The position numbers were made by a program, and so were the translations under genes. DNA of 47,100 nucleotides, from positions 1,298,412 to 1,345,511 of the forward strand of contig BFEA01000330.1 in NCBI GenBank assembly GCA_003427395.1, written 5' to 3'. Source of the stretch: Chara braunii (taxonomy: Eukaryota; Streptophyta; Charophyceae; Charales; Characeae). Below, piece by piece: positions 19,491 to 30,546 of this stretch. Numbering within the stretch: position 1 is the first letter of the stretch; every line of letters starts with the position of its first letter. The notes beneath the pieces are model-generated. The model ran no database searches. It saw nothing but the letters and a program-made list of their open reading frames with translations, and was not told the DNA's origin.

Positions 19491-20395
19491 GTGCTACGGG
19501 TAGCCCTCATGGACCTGTGCTACCGGCCCCCCCTAATTTAGGATGGCAGGGGTAGTGGTGGTTTAAGTGGAGTGAGTGGCATGCACCGTTGTTTTGAATC
19601 CAGGCTGTATGTGATTTTGAGGGATGAGAGGTGGCACCTTCAACGACTTTTTCCGGCTTAGTGTGTACGCTTGCAAGGAGTGCGGCGTCAAATGGCCACT
19701 ACACTGAAAGTCCCCCACCTTCCCAAGGTAGTGGCAACAGCAGGTCCAGTTTCTGCCAGTCTGCCGGAAATGGGTATGTTACAGAGCCTTGTTAGACTTA
19801 GACTTGATGTGTCAGGTTGGCATTTAGTGTTTTTTCGATCGCGATCGCCCTGTGCATGTCCTCGTTATGATCTGGATATGCGTCGGTGGTAAGGTGATTC
19901 AGACCTCGCTATAGTCCAGTCAATAGTCGATTGTTCAGCCGATAATCCTGGTACAATGTTGTTGCCCAATTGTTGAGGCATGAGCCGATGGTGGTGCAGA
20001 CGACTTGGTGCAGATGATGCTCCATGCTGAAGCTGCTGGGCCTGTACCGCTTTATGGCTCTTCACTTATGGCCAGTCCTTTAGCGGTCACGCAGTATCAA
20101 GCAGAGTAGTGGCCATAGCTGTTTTGCTGCTCCATGAATCTATAGGACTCTGGAAAATCAGAAATAATTCAAAAGGGCTGGCAGAGCGGGATGTGGTTCG
20201 TCTGTACATAGCTTTTTTTTTGTGTTTTTTTTTTCAATGCAGGTTTGTCTTCTCCTCAGATGGGGAACAGCTGCATTTCTTTTACTATGCTATCATTTTC
20301 TCTCAGTATTGTACCTCGCACTACCTGCCCTGGACAAGGAAGGGATCAGGGGCCATCCACACACCAAGGGGATCTAGGGTCTAGGACTAGAGTCT
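19491..20395. other. Intergenic, no gene recognised
   Basis: Contains a family C-like end (GTAGTGGTGGTTTAAGTGGA, 19551-19570). No domain in any frame. Confidence 0.45.
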
Positions 20396-20703
20396 AAGGC
20401 ACAGGGTCTGAGGCTAGAACATATCTATGCACACAAGCTGGGTGGCCCTAACAGTTATGGGTTATTGGTAGTGACCTCCTGCCGTGTCCAAGCACCGCAG
20501 CTTCCTCCTAACCCCAGGCAATGGATGGGAGGGGAAGGTAAACCCTACCAAGCCCTATCCGGGGGGTCAAGCTGACTAACTCTGTTTGTGAACCTGTAGT
20601 GAGCCGCAGGAGATTGCGGGGGCTCGAATGAAGATCGTGGGGAATCAAACCCACGACCTCCTGAATGCCAATTTTGTGCTCTACCGACTGAGCCACGCCA
20701 CCG
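20396..20703 (-). mobile_element. tRNA-derived SINE, family 2
   Basis: Reverse strand: GGTGGCGTGGCTCAGTCGGT (A-box, D-stem GCTC/GAGC), GGCATTCAGGAGGTCGTGGG, TTTGATTCCCCACG (B-box with T-arm), then body TTCATTCGAGCCCCCGCAAT. The acceptor stem halves do not pair, so it is a SINE rather than a tRNA gene. An A run (T run on +, 20704-20722) precedes its 5' end. Confidence 0.7.
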
Positions 20704-20819
20704 TTTTTTTTTTTTTTTTTTTAAGGCTAATTCTTTAAGCCCAACCAATTCAAATACCTGTTGAATCTGGACAGGGCGGCCTTTCAGGCCTTTTTTTATT
20801 GTCATTATAGTGTTACGGG

Positions 20820-21130
20820 GAACCCCGTAGCAGCCGCATCAGTGCACAAGCCTCCAACGAGGGAACATGCGGGAGCTGCACCACCAGCAGGTGGGCGATA
20901 CCCGCCAAGGGTCAGCCAGTAGCATCAGGACCAAGCTTCTGCGATGGGCCAGTCACTGTGCCTCCGCTCCGGTCCCCTCCCCCTATGCACATCAGCAGTC
21001 TCTGCTCAATGCCACTCGGGGGGACCAATGGCATATCTCTAGGTGGCGGCCGCCAAGCTTGCCCAGGAAGGTACATGGAGGCCAATGAGATTTGAACCCA
21101 AGACCTCCTGAATGGCACTTGCGTGCCTTA
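20820..21130 (-). mobile_element. tRNA-derived SINE, family 2, 5' truncated head
   Basis: Reverse strand starts at AAGGCACGCAAGTGCCATTC, AGGAGGTCTTGGGTTCAAAT (B-box) and continues into a long body ending near CGGGGTTCCCCGTAACACTA. The A-box is lost. The head matches 9951-10176. Confidence 0.65.
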
Positions 21131-21214
21131 GCTTTTTATTGGTCTGTTAAGTTCTTTTTTTATTTGAATTTACAGTTTTTTTTTTTCTAATTATTCACGG
21201 ACTCGGGTCCTTAA

Positions 21215-21450
21215 ACCACCTGTACGTTTCTCAGACAATGTTTTGAAGACGCCATTCGCGTGTTGCTGCGTCTGGCGTGACATACCAGGAGGCCCATTGG
21301 TGGAAAATCGATCCAGGAAAATCCGGCCTTGCATGTGACAGGTTTTGCCTGCACAGATTTTCAGCAAAATGTCACCCTGGCACATCCCGCCAGACGCGGC
21401 CGAATGCAAGCCGCGTCTTAGAAAAACTGGCCAGGAAACGTACTGGTGGT
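21215..21450. mobile_element. Family C element with long inverted repeats, 236 bp
   Basis: Left ACCACCTGTACGTTTCTCAG and inverse of right ACCACCAGTACGTTTCCTGG. Homology continues inward for about 75 bp (AAGACGC, GCGTCTGGCG). Flanks TTAA (21211-21214) and TTAG (21451-21454). It shows that family C can carry long foldback arms. Confidence 0.75.
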
Positions 21451-21454
21451 TTAG

Positions 21455-21640
21455 ACCACAAGTACATGGCCCCAGCCAACTTGAGAATCACGATTGGGTC
21501 ACTCCTAAAATTTTGGAGGCTCGCGGGAACCAGACCAAAGTGGCTGGCGGCGCCAGCTAAAACAAAAACAAAATTGCAGCGCTGATGTTCCGGCAAAGCT
21601 TGGCGCGCAGGGGGAATCTGCCATGTACAACAGAGGCCCA
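21455..21640. repeat. Diverged copy of the 14337-type repeat
   Basis: CATGGCCCCAGCCAACTTGA, then TTTTGGAGGCTCGCGGGAAC and AGAGGCCC parallels the CCAGGCAACTTGCG, GAGGCTTGGAGGCC unit triplicated at 14275-15355. Confidence 0.55.
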
Positions 21641-21676
21641 TTCACAGAGCACTGTTGTTGATGGGCAATTGCTAAT

Positions 21677-21913
21677 TAGTACTTTTCTAATTAGCACTTC
21701 CTTCGTTCGTGCCTCTGCCAATCCTCAGAAGCGATGATATGATATTATACGCGGCGTTTCTTAGGAGGACGACATCCGATATGTGGCGTTGGAGTTACAT
21801 CGCTAATCTTGGTTTTAATAAGACCTCCTAATTGTAAACGACGTAAGGCCGAAGGCTTTCCATAACCTAAACCTTTGTTTCTCACTTCAACTGATAGTAC
21901 TTTTCTAATTAGC
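21677..21913 (-). pseudogene. rps11: Organellar ribosomal protein S11 (rps11) 3' fragment, nuclear insertion
   Basis: On the minus strand, about 48 C-terminal residues of a uS11 protein are readable and end in a natural stop (21745-21747). The ending [18 protein letters not shown] is the S11 signature, preceded by [19 protein letters not shown]. The divergence pattern looks mitochondrial rather than plastid, but that is a judgement. The coding part starts around 21890, where homology ends. The fragment is bounded by identical 19-bp direct repeats TAGTACTTTTCTAATTAGC (21677-21695 and 21895-21913). The gene's N-terminal two thirds are absent, so this is a NUMT-type fragment about 1 kb upstream of the EIN3-like gene, not a functional gene. 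The frame begins at an ATG that belongs to the flanking DNA. Confidence 0.8.
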
Positions 21914-22855
21914 TCAGTGAGAATGGGCAATTTCTACTCAGTAATTACTAATTAGTGACTAGGACAACTTACCTTATCGGCAGGATTTGTCTTTGTTCTT
22001 TGTCCATTCTGCTGCACAGTTTGAGTCGTATCGTCTGCTTTGAGCTTTGAAGTGCGGAATAGAGTAATAACAACTGTGCAACGTTGTCGACTTGCCTGCA
22101 ACTTCGATGTGTGTATCCGGGTCTTATCATGACAGGTCATCGCTGTGATTGAAGTGGAGTTTGTGCGAGCGCACCCGCAGGCTGCACCGCGGTGTATTGA
22201 GACTTGAGTACGGAATTCATGGAGCTGTGAGTCTTGTATGTTGCAACCGACCACTAGTTGGGTTTGGATTTTTTTGTCTGTTACGAGAGGGTCGAATGTT
22301 GACAAGGTTGCCCTCACCTCCCATGGTACTTTTGTCTTCTCATCGCTTCCACTGCCTTCTGGTGTTGCTGTGTGAAGGCCTGGGTGATTGCTGCAGAATA
22401 GTTGGTAGATGGACAGACAGTGATTGCATAAAATCCGACAAAGAGTTGATGACGGTCAGTGAGCATGCCGAGGCCTTGTGGATGATTGATTTCTACCAAG
22501 TTTTGTTGCTCTGGTTATGGATCTGGGCGCCAAATTGTTGTTGTGCTTGAACTCGTCTACTGCCAGGAAGTGGATCTAGTGCATGACATTGAATGCCTGT
22601 GACTTTGTGGAAGCTGGAGGGGGGATGCAGAAAGGTCAGACGGGGTAGCTGCTGCGGTGATCGGGCATCTGTTAAGCTGAGTCTGTAAGATAGCCTGTCT
22701 ATGCGGTCGCACGCCGGAGGAGATTAGCATCCACACAGTACAACACGTGTCTGCGGGATCAACAAGGACTCGACATCGAGCTGCGCCCACGCGCTGCTGT
22801 GTTTTTTGGTTGACTGTTCTGCTATTCAGAGGAGAGTAGCGGCGGCAAAAGCACA
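21914..22855 (+). promoter_or_regulatory. Upstream region and probable 5' UTR of the EIN3-like gene
   Basis: Non-repetitive sequence with no convincing coding domain; the 133-codon plus frame at 22149-22550 matches nothing I recognise. It most likely holds promoter and leader. No TATA box or defined ethylene-responsive site could be assigned with confidence. Confidence 0.4.
22685..22829 (+). other. Candidate 5'-UTR intron of the EIN3-like gene
   Basis: Donor-like GTAAGA at 22685 and a strong acceptor context (TTTTTTGGTTGACTGTTCTG, then CTATTCAG, ending 22829), with a branch-like TTGAC about 20 nt upstream. Land-plant EIN3 genes often have the CDS uninterrupted with an intron in the 5' UTR, which fits. 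Needs transcript evidence; an alternative donor further upstream is possible. Confidence 0.35.
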
Positions 22856-25531
22856 ATGGGGGAGTGTGGGGAAGAGTATGGGTACGGGGCGAATCTGGAT
22901 TTGGGTGACATTATGGGCGATGGGGAGGGATTGCACGATGAGGATGTTAGCGATGAAGATATTGACATCGATGAATTGGAGAGAAAGATGTGGCGTGATC
23001 GACTGAAGCTGCGGCAAATCAAGGAGCTGCAGAAAGCCAGGGAGCTCCAAGACAAGCCACGGCAGAAACAGTCGCAGGAGCAAGCACGGAGGAAAAAAAT
23101 GTCCCGTGCACATGATGGAATCCTGAAGTACATGCTGAAAATGATGGAAGTCTGTAAAGCACAGGGATTTGTTTACGGGATCATCCCAGAGAAAGGAAAG
23201 CCAGTGGGTGGAAGCTCTGAAAACCTACGGGCGTGGTGGAAAGACAAAGTCAGGTTTGACCGCAATGGCCCGCTTGCGGCTGCAAAATATGCCGCTGAAC
23301 ATGCCCAGAAAAAGATCGAGGGGACAGAATCTTCAACGACCGCCTTGCACTCTTTACAGGAACTGCAAGATACTACTCTGGGATCACTACTGTCCGCGTT
23401 GATGCAGCATTGTGACCCGAAACAGAGACGCTTTCCTCTCGAGAAGGGTGTTCCGCCGCCTTGGTGGCCAACTGGCGACGAGGATTGGTGGCCGCAGATT
23501 GGCTTGCCCAAGGGCCAAGGTCCTCTTCCTTATAAGAAGCCACATGATCTTAAGAAAGCGTGGAAAGTTGGAGTTCTGATGGCAGTAATCAAGCACATGT
23601 CGCCGAACATATCCAAGATCAGGAAGCTGGTAAGGCAGTCAAAGTGCCTGCAAGATAAGATGACAGCACGAGAGAGTGCGACATGGCTTGGAGTCCTCCA
23701 GCAAGAGGAGGGGCTTTCGCGCTGCCTGATGAGCGGCGATGCCTCAAAGGGTGATATGATCGAGGCTGGCAGCGGTATGCCTGGCCAACCCAAACCAGCG
23801 TTGCCGGCACCGCCACCAACACTGAACACAGGGATTCTGGCAGTAACCGCGGTAAGGCCGCCGAATGCCAGAGATGGGACACTTGCTGCGGGGACGTCTG
23901 GAAATGACTATGATGTCGAGGGTTTCGGTCATATGCTGCCTCCCAGACAGATCACGATGGGAAGCGGCGATAAGGGCGACCTGGAGCAACAGGAGGGCGG
24001 CGCCTATGGCTCTGGTGATGGAAATCCAGGAGAAAGGGAGAATGCTGGGGCAATAATCCCCGCGGCCGCGGCGGAGGAGCCTCGTCCGGGAGAGAGTAAC
24101 ATCCCAAACAGTGGAAGTGGTGGTGAAGCTGGGGGTGGAGGAGGAGGTGGTGGTGGAGTTGGTAATGGGGGTGGCGCTGGAGCCGAAGGTGGAGGGGGCA
24201 GTAGCGGTAACTGCAACAGTTCTGGGAATGCGCTGCCTGAAGAAATAGTGAGACCGGGCAACACGGGAGGTGTGGGCATGAGTGAGATGCTAATGGCTGC
24301 CAGGGACAGTGATGATATTACTGAGCAAGGAGGGTCCTTGAAAAGGCGGCGAGGTCCTGGTGGAGAGCCGGTGCCTCCAGAGAGGCAGCTGTTTGCATGC
24401 CCCTACAAGCAATGTCCACATCATGAATGGACAAATGCGTATACAACACGCGAAATGTGGAAGATGCACGTTTCGTCTTGTCCGTACAAGCCACTTGATG
24501 GGGGCATTATTGCTGGTGCCCAAAGCGTGATGACCGACCCCATAAGTGTGCATTCCCAACCCCCCCCTATTAGTCAGATGGGCCCGATGAGCCATGCAGT
24601 GCAGCAGGGAGCTATGGGTGGTTCTGGGGGTGAGGGTATGTTCTCGAAGAGTCTGTCGGAGCTGGGTCCGCGCATGCAGAGGCAGCAACAGTCGATGGGT
24701 TTTAACCTTGACAGGGACATGCAGCTGGGACTGCAAGTTCCTACACCGGTGATCGGACATCCGGTGCCGATACCCAATGGTAACCGGAGTGGCAACCGAG
24801 AGATGAGTGGGTCGGCGAGCGCGCATCGGCCAACGGTAGCGCCAGCAACGGAGGTGGGACGGGCTCATCAACCTTCAGGAGGACCACCGACCCGTCACTT
24901 GCACGATATGTTTGCAGGCCTTTGTGGAGAGGGTGGGACTAGTGGCCATGGAGTAGTACAGTCCGGTAGTCATGGGGTGGGACCATCCGGTACCCATGGT
25001 GTCACACAGCCTGGGAACCATGGTGTGGTTCCATCTGGTCCTTTACAGCCTGGAAGTCACGGGCCTGTTTCATTAGATGTGGAAGGTGGGGTTGGTGTCC
25101 AAAACCAGCACCATCAGCACCAGAGGCATCCACAACATCACCACGGCGGCAGCAACAACAATAACAACAATAACAGTGGTAGCATGACCAATGACATGCG
25201 CTCCGGGATGGGTGGAGGTGGCGGGGGGGGAGGAGGAGGTGGACCAAGCATGGTTGGGATGAACTCCCCTCGGCAGACTCAAGGGCAAGGTCATGGCCAG
25301 GAGCAGGGACATGTGCAGGGTCGCATGGACGGGGATAGATCGGTAGGCCGAAAGGTGGGCATGGACCAATGGGGGGGCGGGAATCAGTATAACATGTGGA
25401 TGAAGCGTGAGTCGTGGAAGATGAGACCTGGTGCTAGTTCCGGACCTGGAACCGGATCCGGCATGGACTTCATGCTTGAATCATCGTACCCCTTGGGTGA
25501 GCAACAAAGGCAATGGCTGGACCATCAGTAG
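22856..25531 (+). CDS. EIL: EIN3/EIL-family transcription factor (ethylene signalling)
   Basis: 891 codons, uninterrupted. EIN3/EIL proteins are plant-specific nuclear factors that bind promoters and execute ethylene responses downstream of EIN2. Residues 28-42 form an acidic stretch ending in [10 protein letters not shown] (37-46). Residues 73-85 ([13 protein letters not shown]) and 91-110 follow the family core closely; so do [15 protein letters not shown] (125-139), [18 protein letters not shown] (167-184), [15 protein letters not shown] (191-205), [15 protein letters not shown] (227-241) and [17 protein letters not shown] (255-271). This is the complete DNA-binding domain. YDVEGF (352-357), basic KRRR (496-499) and a C-x4-C-x17-H-x3-C block (C515, C520, H538, C542) also match land-plant members. 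The rest is low complexity: Gly-rich (about 420-450 and 786-799), HGV repeats (696-737), His-rich (752-766) and an Asn run. It is longer than typical members (about 600-650 aa) because of these linkers. Start: first ATG after an in-frame TGA at 22811-22813; G at +4. Confidence 0.96.
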   Translation: MGECGEEYGYGANLDLGDIMGDGEGLHDEDVSDEDIDIDELERKMWRDRLKLRQIKELQKARELQDKPRQKQSQEQARRKKMSRAHDGILKYMLKMMEVCKAQGFVYGIIPEKGKPVGGSSENLRAWWKDKVRFDRNGPLAAAKYAAEHAQKKIEGTESSTTALHSLQELQDTTLGSLLSALMQHCDPKQRRFPLEKGVPPPWWPTGDEDWWPQIGLPKGQGPLPYKKPHDLKKAWKVGVLMAVIKHMSPNISKIRKLVRQSKCLQDKMTARESATWLGVLQQEEGLSRCLMSGDASKGDMIEAGSGMPGQPKPALPAPPPTLNTGILAVTAVRPPNARDGTLAAGTSGNDYDVEGFGHMLPPRQITMGSGDKGDLEQQEGGAYGSGDGNPGERENAGAIIPAAAAEEPRPGESNIPNSGSGGEAGGGGGGGGGVGNGGGAGAEGGGGSSGNCNSSGNALPEEIVRPGNTGGVGMSEMLMAARDSDDITEQGGSLKRRRGPGGEPVPPERQLFACPYKQCPHHEWTNAYTTREMWKMHVSSCPYKPLDGGIIAGAQSVMTDPISVHSQPPPISQMGPMSHAVQQGAMGGSGGEGMFSKSLSELGPRMQRQQQSMGFNLDRDMQLGLQVPTPVIGHPVPIPNGNRSGNREMSGSASAHRPTVAPATEVGRAHQPSGGPPTRHLHDMFAGLCGEGGTSGHGVVQSGSHGVGPSGTHGVTQPGNHGVVPSGPLQPGSHGPVSLDVEGGVGVQNQHHQHQRHPQHHHGGSNNNNNNNSGSMTNDMRSGMGGGGGGGGGGGPSMVGMNSPRQTQGQGHGQEQGHVQGRMDGDRSVGRKVGMDQWGGGNQYNMWMKRESWKMRPGASSGPGTGSGMDFMLESSYPLGEQQRQWLDHQ

Positions 25532-27560
25532 ACACGAAGTTCATCTCTAATGCGCTTTGTGTAACTCATGCTGCTGATGATGATCACGCGAATCAATTCA
25601 AAACGTGCGGTTCTCAAAAAGTGCGGTTTGTGAGTTCGCCAGAAGAGGATCACGAGTGGACGCATGATTGTGTGATTGGGTGACAAGGAACTGGAGCAGA
25701 GGACCGCCAAAGGAGAACACACATTGTGGTAATTTAGTGTTAGAGATGGCATGGCGTTGCGCTCATTCTTGAACAGGGGTGAAGTAATTACATCTTCGAA
25801 TCGTGATTAGGTAGGTGGAGAGTTTTTCGACGGGAGTCGAGTTGTAGGGAGGCTGTGTGTTTTCGCTGAATACCCAGTGTTGTCATCATTAGCCGACCTT
25901 GGATGGGTTGTGAAGGGCCTGCTGGCTTCGGTTTAGGATGAGCATGCTGATCCAGGTGCATGGGCGCTGGACGTCTGGCAGAAGGCGGTTGATGTTTTGG
26001 CTAATGATTTCATTCCTGGCAACCGAAGGTGTTGTGCTAGATTAAGCAGATGCTTAAGCGGCTATCTGTGAAGCATGCCCCCTGCTAGGTAGGTGTGACG
26101 AAGGATTGGGCGGAGGGCATGGCTGCTCAAGGGGTGTGCTGCTAAAGTCCTGGCATCTGGTTGGCCTTTATGGGCAAAACGAAATGGCGCATTCTAAATG
26201 GCTTAAGCAGATGCTGAAGCGCCTATCGGTGACGGAACTGAAGACTGAGCTATAGACCAGGCCTGCATGGCTTGATGTTTGGCATGATGCCTCTGTTCTA
26301 AAAGGCGATGCTCGTGCGGGGAAAGCTATACTACAAGTGATGAGTGGAGCCGATGCTGTGGTTTTGGAAGGGTTTTGTGGTGCCCCCTTTATCACAGAAT
26401 GGCAAATGGTGTGTGTGTGTGGTGGGGGGGGGGGGGGGGGGCTGTATCCTTGAACTGTTGTCCTGCACTCTGATGGAAAATCACATGGCGGATTCATAAC
26501 ATAATTTTTCGGGCATGGCTGCGTTGCGGTGTGCATCTGCCCTGTCAAGTGGTTTCCCTGCCATCCAGTCGGAGAAGGAAGGACAAACAGTTGCCCCAGG
26601 ATTGAGTTGGCCCCCAAGGAGGAGTTTGTCTATCGGCGTACCAGAGGACTTGGTGACTGTACTCTGACGCTGACATTTCAGAGCGGGGTTCGCTCGTGGG
26701 GTTGATTATTGAAGTCTTCACTGTGGGATCGCAATGCTCCGAGCCCTAGGACTTGTCTGTCTGTCTGTCTGGCTGGCCTCTGTTTCTCTGTCGGCATGTT
26801 GGTATCCTTGCCGACCGACCTGCGAGTTTCTTTTTGATTCCTCGATCTATGCATGTCATCCTTGCGCAGGGGCATGTTTTTGTTTATGCGTCTATGTGTT
26901 GGTGTGTGTGTGCGCTTGTGTGTGTTTGCTCATCGGTCAGCCTGCCTGAATAGTAAATGGATGTCCTAGCAAGAGTTGTGATGCGCAGAGCCTTGGCTTT
27001 TGTATGTAAATCTCCATGACGGTAGAGCGATTGTAGAAGGCCAATGCCGTTGAAGCTAGTTGGGGTGGTGTTGTCGCTCACAAGTAGTGCTGATCTGTCA
27101 CACACTCTTCTAGCCTTTTCTGTCTGCAGCCTTCAGGTGATGATGTGCTGTCCGCTAATTGTTGTTGTCACTTGTCTTCCAAACTGTTTATGACGACCGT
27201 AGCTCACTCACTACCTGATTCCGTATGACGACTGCACTTGGCCAGGTTGAGGTGGCTGTGTACCTGTTAATGTGGCATGTAGACAGAAGTAGAATGGCAT
27301 CATGATGCTTGGTTTGCTTGCTTCGCATTCCTGGTCTGTCTGTGCTTTTTAGGCTTATATTATATGTCCCTATTCTGTGGATATCGTGGGGTTGCTGATA
27401 GTTACGGTTTAGACAGGCATCTCAAGGTTCGTCAGGCAAATGTCGAGGAGGGCGGCGGTTTGAAGACAGAAAGATACCTGTTGGGGATAACTTCATGAAG
27501 TGAACGACTGAAAAAACTCCTTACTGAGGTCTGCAATCATCCGGCCATCGGTCAAGGCAA
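25532..27560. other. Downstream of the EIN3-like gene: 3' UTR and unassigned sequence
   Basis: The first few hundred bases are probably 3' UTR; no clear AATAAA is seen. A G-run lies at 26424-26441. TTAAGCAGATGC(T/G)(T/G)AAGCG occurs at about 26042 and 26201 as a short duplication. (TG)n-rich 26898-26935. No domain found in any frame. Confidence 0.5.
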
Positions 27561-27819
27561 TTGGAAGAAGACGAAAAAGAAGAGACGTGCAGATGACTTC
27601 GATCAAAGTCAAAGTGAATGGCGGCCAGGCTTGCTGAGTTGGAAAGGGGCGGCAATTATATTCTTGTCACAAACACTCTGCGGAGTAGGAATGGGCCAAG
27701 CTTGCTTAGCAGAAACGGATCTGAAGGTGGCCTTCAGAGGGAACAGAGCTCGGTGGAAATGGTTTGAGTGGGTCAAGCTTTGCCTGAGTCTCAAAGGAAA
27801 GGTGAGTGTTGTTCTCAAC

Positions 27820-28240
27820 GATACTCTTCAGTCGAGTCGAAAATGCCTTGAGAAGTTGCGAATGGATCAGAAGGAAACCGAATGCTCCTCCTGGAGTTTG
27901 GCAAAGCTCATGCTGAAGAGAGGGAAGCTGGCGGAGGAGGGGCGTGTGGGTGTTGTTGCGGAGGATACTCCTCGATCGAGTCGAAACTGCCTTGAGAAGT
28001 CAAGAATGGATCGGAAGGAAGCCGACTGACTCCTCGTGGATTTGGGCAAAGCTCATGCTGAAGAGAGAGGGCAGCTGGCAGAGGGGGGGGCATGTGGGTG
28101 TTGTGTTGTCGAGGATACGCTTCAATCGAGTCGAGACTGCCTTGAGAAGTCGAGAATGGATCAGAAGGAAGCAAACTCCTCCAGGAGTGCGGCAAAGGTC
28201 ATGCTGAGGAGAGGGCAGCTTGCGGAGGAGGGGCGCATGG
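27820..28240 (+). repeat. Tandem repeat of about 144-150 bp with coding-like units
   Basis: Three units start at about 27820, 27964 and 28114: GATACTCTTCAGTCGAGTCG, TGCCTTGAGAAGT, ATGGATCAGAAGGAAG, CAAAGCTCATGCTGAAGAGA, GGAGGAGGGGCG. In one frame each unit reads as about 48 residues (SSR-CLEK-RMD-KE, then AKLMLKRG-LAEEGR). Units 1 and 2 share a frame that ends at a TGA in unit 2, and unit 3 is frame-shifted. I do not recognise the protein. It may be a decayed exon array or plain tandem DNA. Confidence 0.65.
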
Positions 28241-28746
28241 TTGGCGAAACAACCCTCTTATTATTGGTTTTGTAGTTGTGAATTATTGGTTTTTGTTGTG
28301 GGGTTGCTGTTGTTCTGCAAGGAGTGCTTCTGACTGCAGATCTCCGGGCTTCGCTCCTTCAAGGAAAGTTCGATGGTAATTGCAGTCTGGCTTGTCGGGT
28401 AGACGCGTGTAGCATTCATTGTTAGAAATCGAATAGGGACGCAGATGATATCGCGTTGCTCGATGGAGCTGTCTTGCACCCTCTGCAGGAATCCTGCTTG
28501 TTTGTTGTACCCTCTTGTAGGTTATGTTACATGATGGGCTTGTTAAGGGCCCATGTTCCCGCATACCTCTCATTCCCGCCAGCTTCGTCTCTCCCCTCGC
28601 CCATGACGACCACCATTTTGCCACGTAGCTGGCCTCTCCTATGTTGTCAATCAATGCCCATATGGTTGTGTGCTATGGTTCCGTCTGCCCGGTAGAGAAT
28701 TTTGGTGCCACACATTGTGGCACATAAGGCATGTGCCTCGTGTACG

Positions 28747-28752
<6 letters not shown>
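28241..28752. other. Intergenic, no gene recognised
   Basis: Mixed sequence, no domain in any frame. Confidence 0.45.
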
Positions 28753-28839
<87 letters not shown>

Positions 28840-28846
28840 NNNNNNN

Positions 28847-28931
<85 letters not shown>
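28753..28931. repeat. (TG)n-(AG)n compound microsatellite with 7-N gap
   Basis: TG run (28753-28794) followed by AG run to 28931, broken by N at 28840-28846. Array length is not reliable. Confidence 0.95.
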
Positions 28932-28936
<5 letters not shown>

Positions 28937-29689
28937 GGAGGGGGTAAGGTTGAGAGCATTGTCTTGTTGCTGTTTTGATATCAACTTCTGATGTGGAAGC
29001 CAAGCTTAATAGCTGCAGATTGGCATTTCAGGAACCGCTGTGGGGATAGTTTTTAGCGTCTTTTTTCCCCTGCTTTCGTTTTCCTCTTCTGGAAAGCAAG
29101 CTCTGGGCTTTGATTGAACCTTTTGGCATCTGCAGTCCTACTGCAGTGAACATTGCTATGTAAGAAAGGGCGTGTGGGTGTTTTGATCTGTGTCCTTTGT
29201 TTTTGAAGTTGTTCTGTTTTGCCCTTCTCCATGCCCCAGTTCACCTTTTACCCTTGTCCCTCCCCTGCCTGATAAACATCTCATCACCACTTCGAAATTT
29301 GAATTGTTTGAGGATATTTTTTCTACGGGGAAAGAGGATGCCGCAGCCCTAAGTAGTATATGAGGGTATGCTTGCTATGCCATCGGGAAGCTAACTTCAT
29401 GCGAAGGTGTACTTGGAGTTGTCGGGTGAATCGTCTTGAAGGGGTAGGGAAAACCTACTGGGTCTGTGATCCCTCGAAGTGAAGCGGGTGGGTGGCGTGC
29501 AGGTCCCTCTCGTATTCTGCCGCACCGATGCTCGTGCTTGTGTATCTTTCCTCCTTTGAAGTATTGCCGAAGTATTGGCTCAGCGGCCGGTGAGGTACGA
29601 GTGATCGACGCATGCTGCCAACTATATCATGTCGTTGAATGAACTGGGCACGAAGAAAGATGTGTGCTTTTCCTTGTTACATGGCCATG
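28932..29689. other. Intergenic, no gene recognised
   Basis: No domain or repeat family recognised. Confidence 0.45.
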
Positions 29690-30110
29690 TGTTGAAGCCT
29701 CTCCTTTCTATTACCTTCTTGTCTGCCGCGTCCATTATCGGTCTCCTTTCTGTTGCCTTCTCATCCGTCTCCTATGTCGTCTCCTTTCTGTTGTGCTCTC
29801 GACTTCTCGTCCATTTCTGGTGTCCGACTCTTTTTCGTTGTGTTCTTGTCCATTTCCGGTATTCAGCTCCTTTCTGTTCTCCTTCCTGTTGTGCTAGCGT
29901 TCTCATCGGCCTGCGGTATCCGTCTCCTTTGTGTCGTGTCCGCTTTCTCATCCGTCTCCGATGCCCGTCTCCTTCCTGTTGCTTTGTCATTTGTGTTCGT
30001 CGTTGTCACCGGTCTCCGATATGCATCTCCTCTCTATTGCCTTCTCATCTATCACCGATCTCCGTCTACCTGTCTCCGATATCCATCTGCTTGCCATTGT
30101 ATTATTATTG
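29690..30110. repeat. Degenerate minisatellite, GTCTCCTTTCTGTTGCCTTC type
   Basis: About ten diverged units of 36-45 bp built on GTCTCCTTTCTGTTG, CTTCTCATCC, GTCTCCGATATCC. The Leu/Ser/Phe-rich open frames over it in all plus frames are repeat products. Confidence 0.7.
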
Positions 30111-30285
30111 ACTCTCTTTTCTGTTGCCTTTTCATCCCTCTGATATTCATCTGCTGGGAAAGGGTAACGGCCCTAATGGGCCATCTATTCTGTATCCGGC
30201 CTCCATCTGCTTGCCATTGTATTATTATTGACAACATCACAAGCTGCTGGGCAAGGGTGATGGCACTGGTGGGCCATCTATTCTA
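30080..30285. repeat. Two-copy direct repeat of about 95 bp
   Basis: CCATCTGCTTGCCATTGTAT, TATTATTGAC, then CTGCTGGGAAAGGGTAACGG, GGGCCATCTATTCT recurs with changes (CTGCTGGGCAAGGGTGATGG). First unit from 30080, second from 30207. Confidence 0.75.
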
Positions 30286-30495
30286 TATTTTTATATGGCA
30301 GGTCTGTGAAGTCTATGATTGAATGAGCTGCGGTAGAAGACATTTTTCTTTTGCATTTCCTATTTGTTTCTTCCCCTCGCTCTGTTTCTCTACTGTCCAT
30401 TCCACGTTGTCTTTGGTCTATTCCTTAGGACTCACAAACTGTGTCCGTGGGTGTGTGTGTGGGAGTGTCTGTGTGCGCACCCATGTGTATGTGTG

Positions 30496-30502
<7 letters not shown>

Positions 30503-30536
<34 letters not shown>

Positions 30537-30546
30537 GTGTGTGTGA

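Noticed and set aside
20396-21130. tRNA genes on the minus strand
   Set aside because: A- and B-boxes and T-arms are present, but the acceptor stems do not pair, the heads are truncated and long non-tRNA bodies follow: SINEs.
22149-22550. 133-codon plus-strand frame upstream of the EIN3-like gene
   Set aside because: No recognisable domain, Cys/Leu/Trp-rich composition, and position within the probable leader or promoter.
24004-24871. Long minus-strand frames opposite the EIN3-like gene
   Set aside because: Shadows of the Gly- and Gln-rich coding sequence; no domain.
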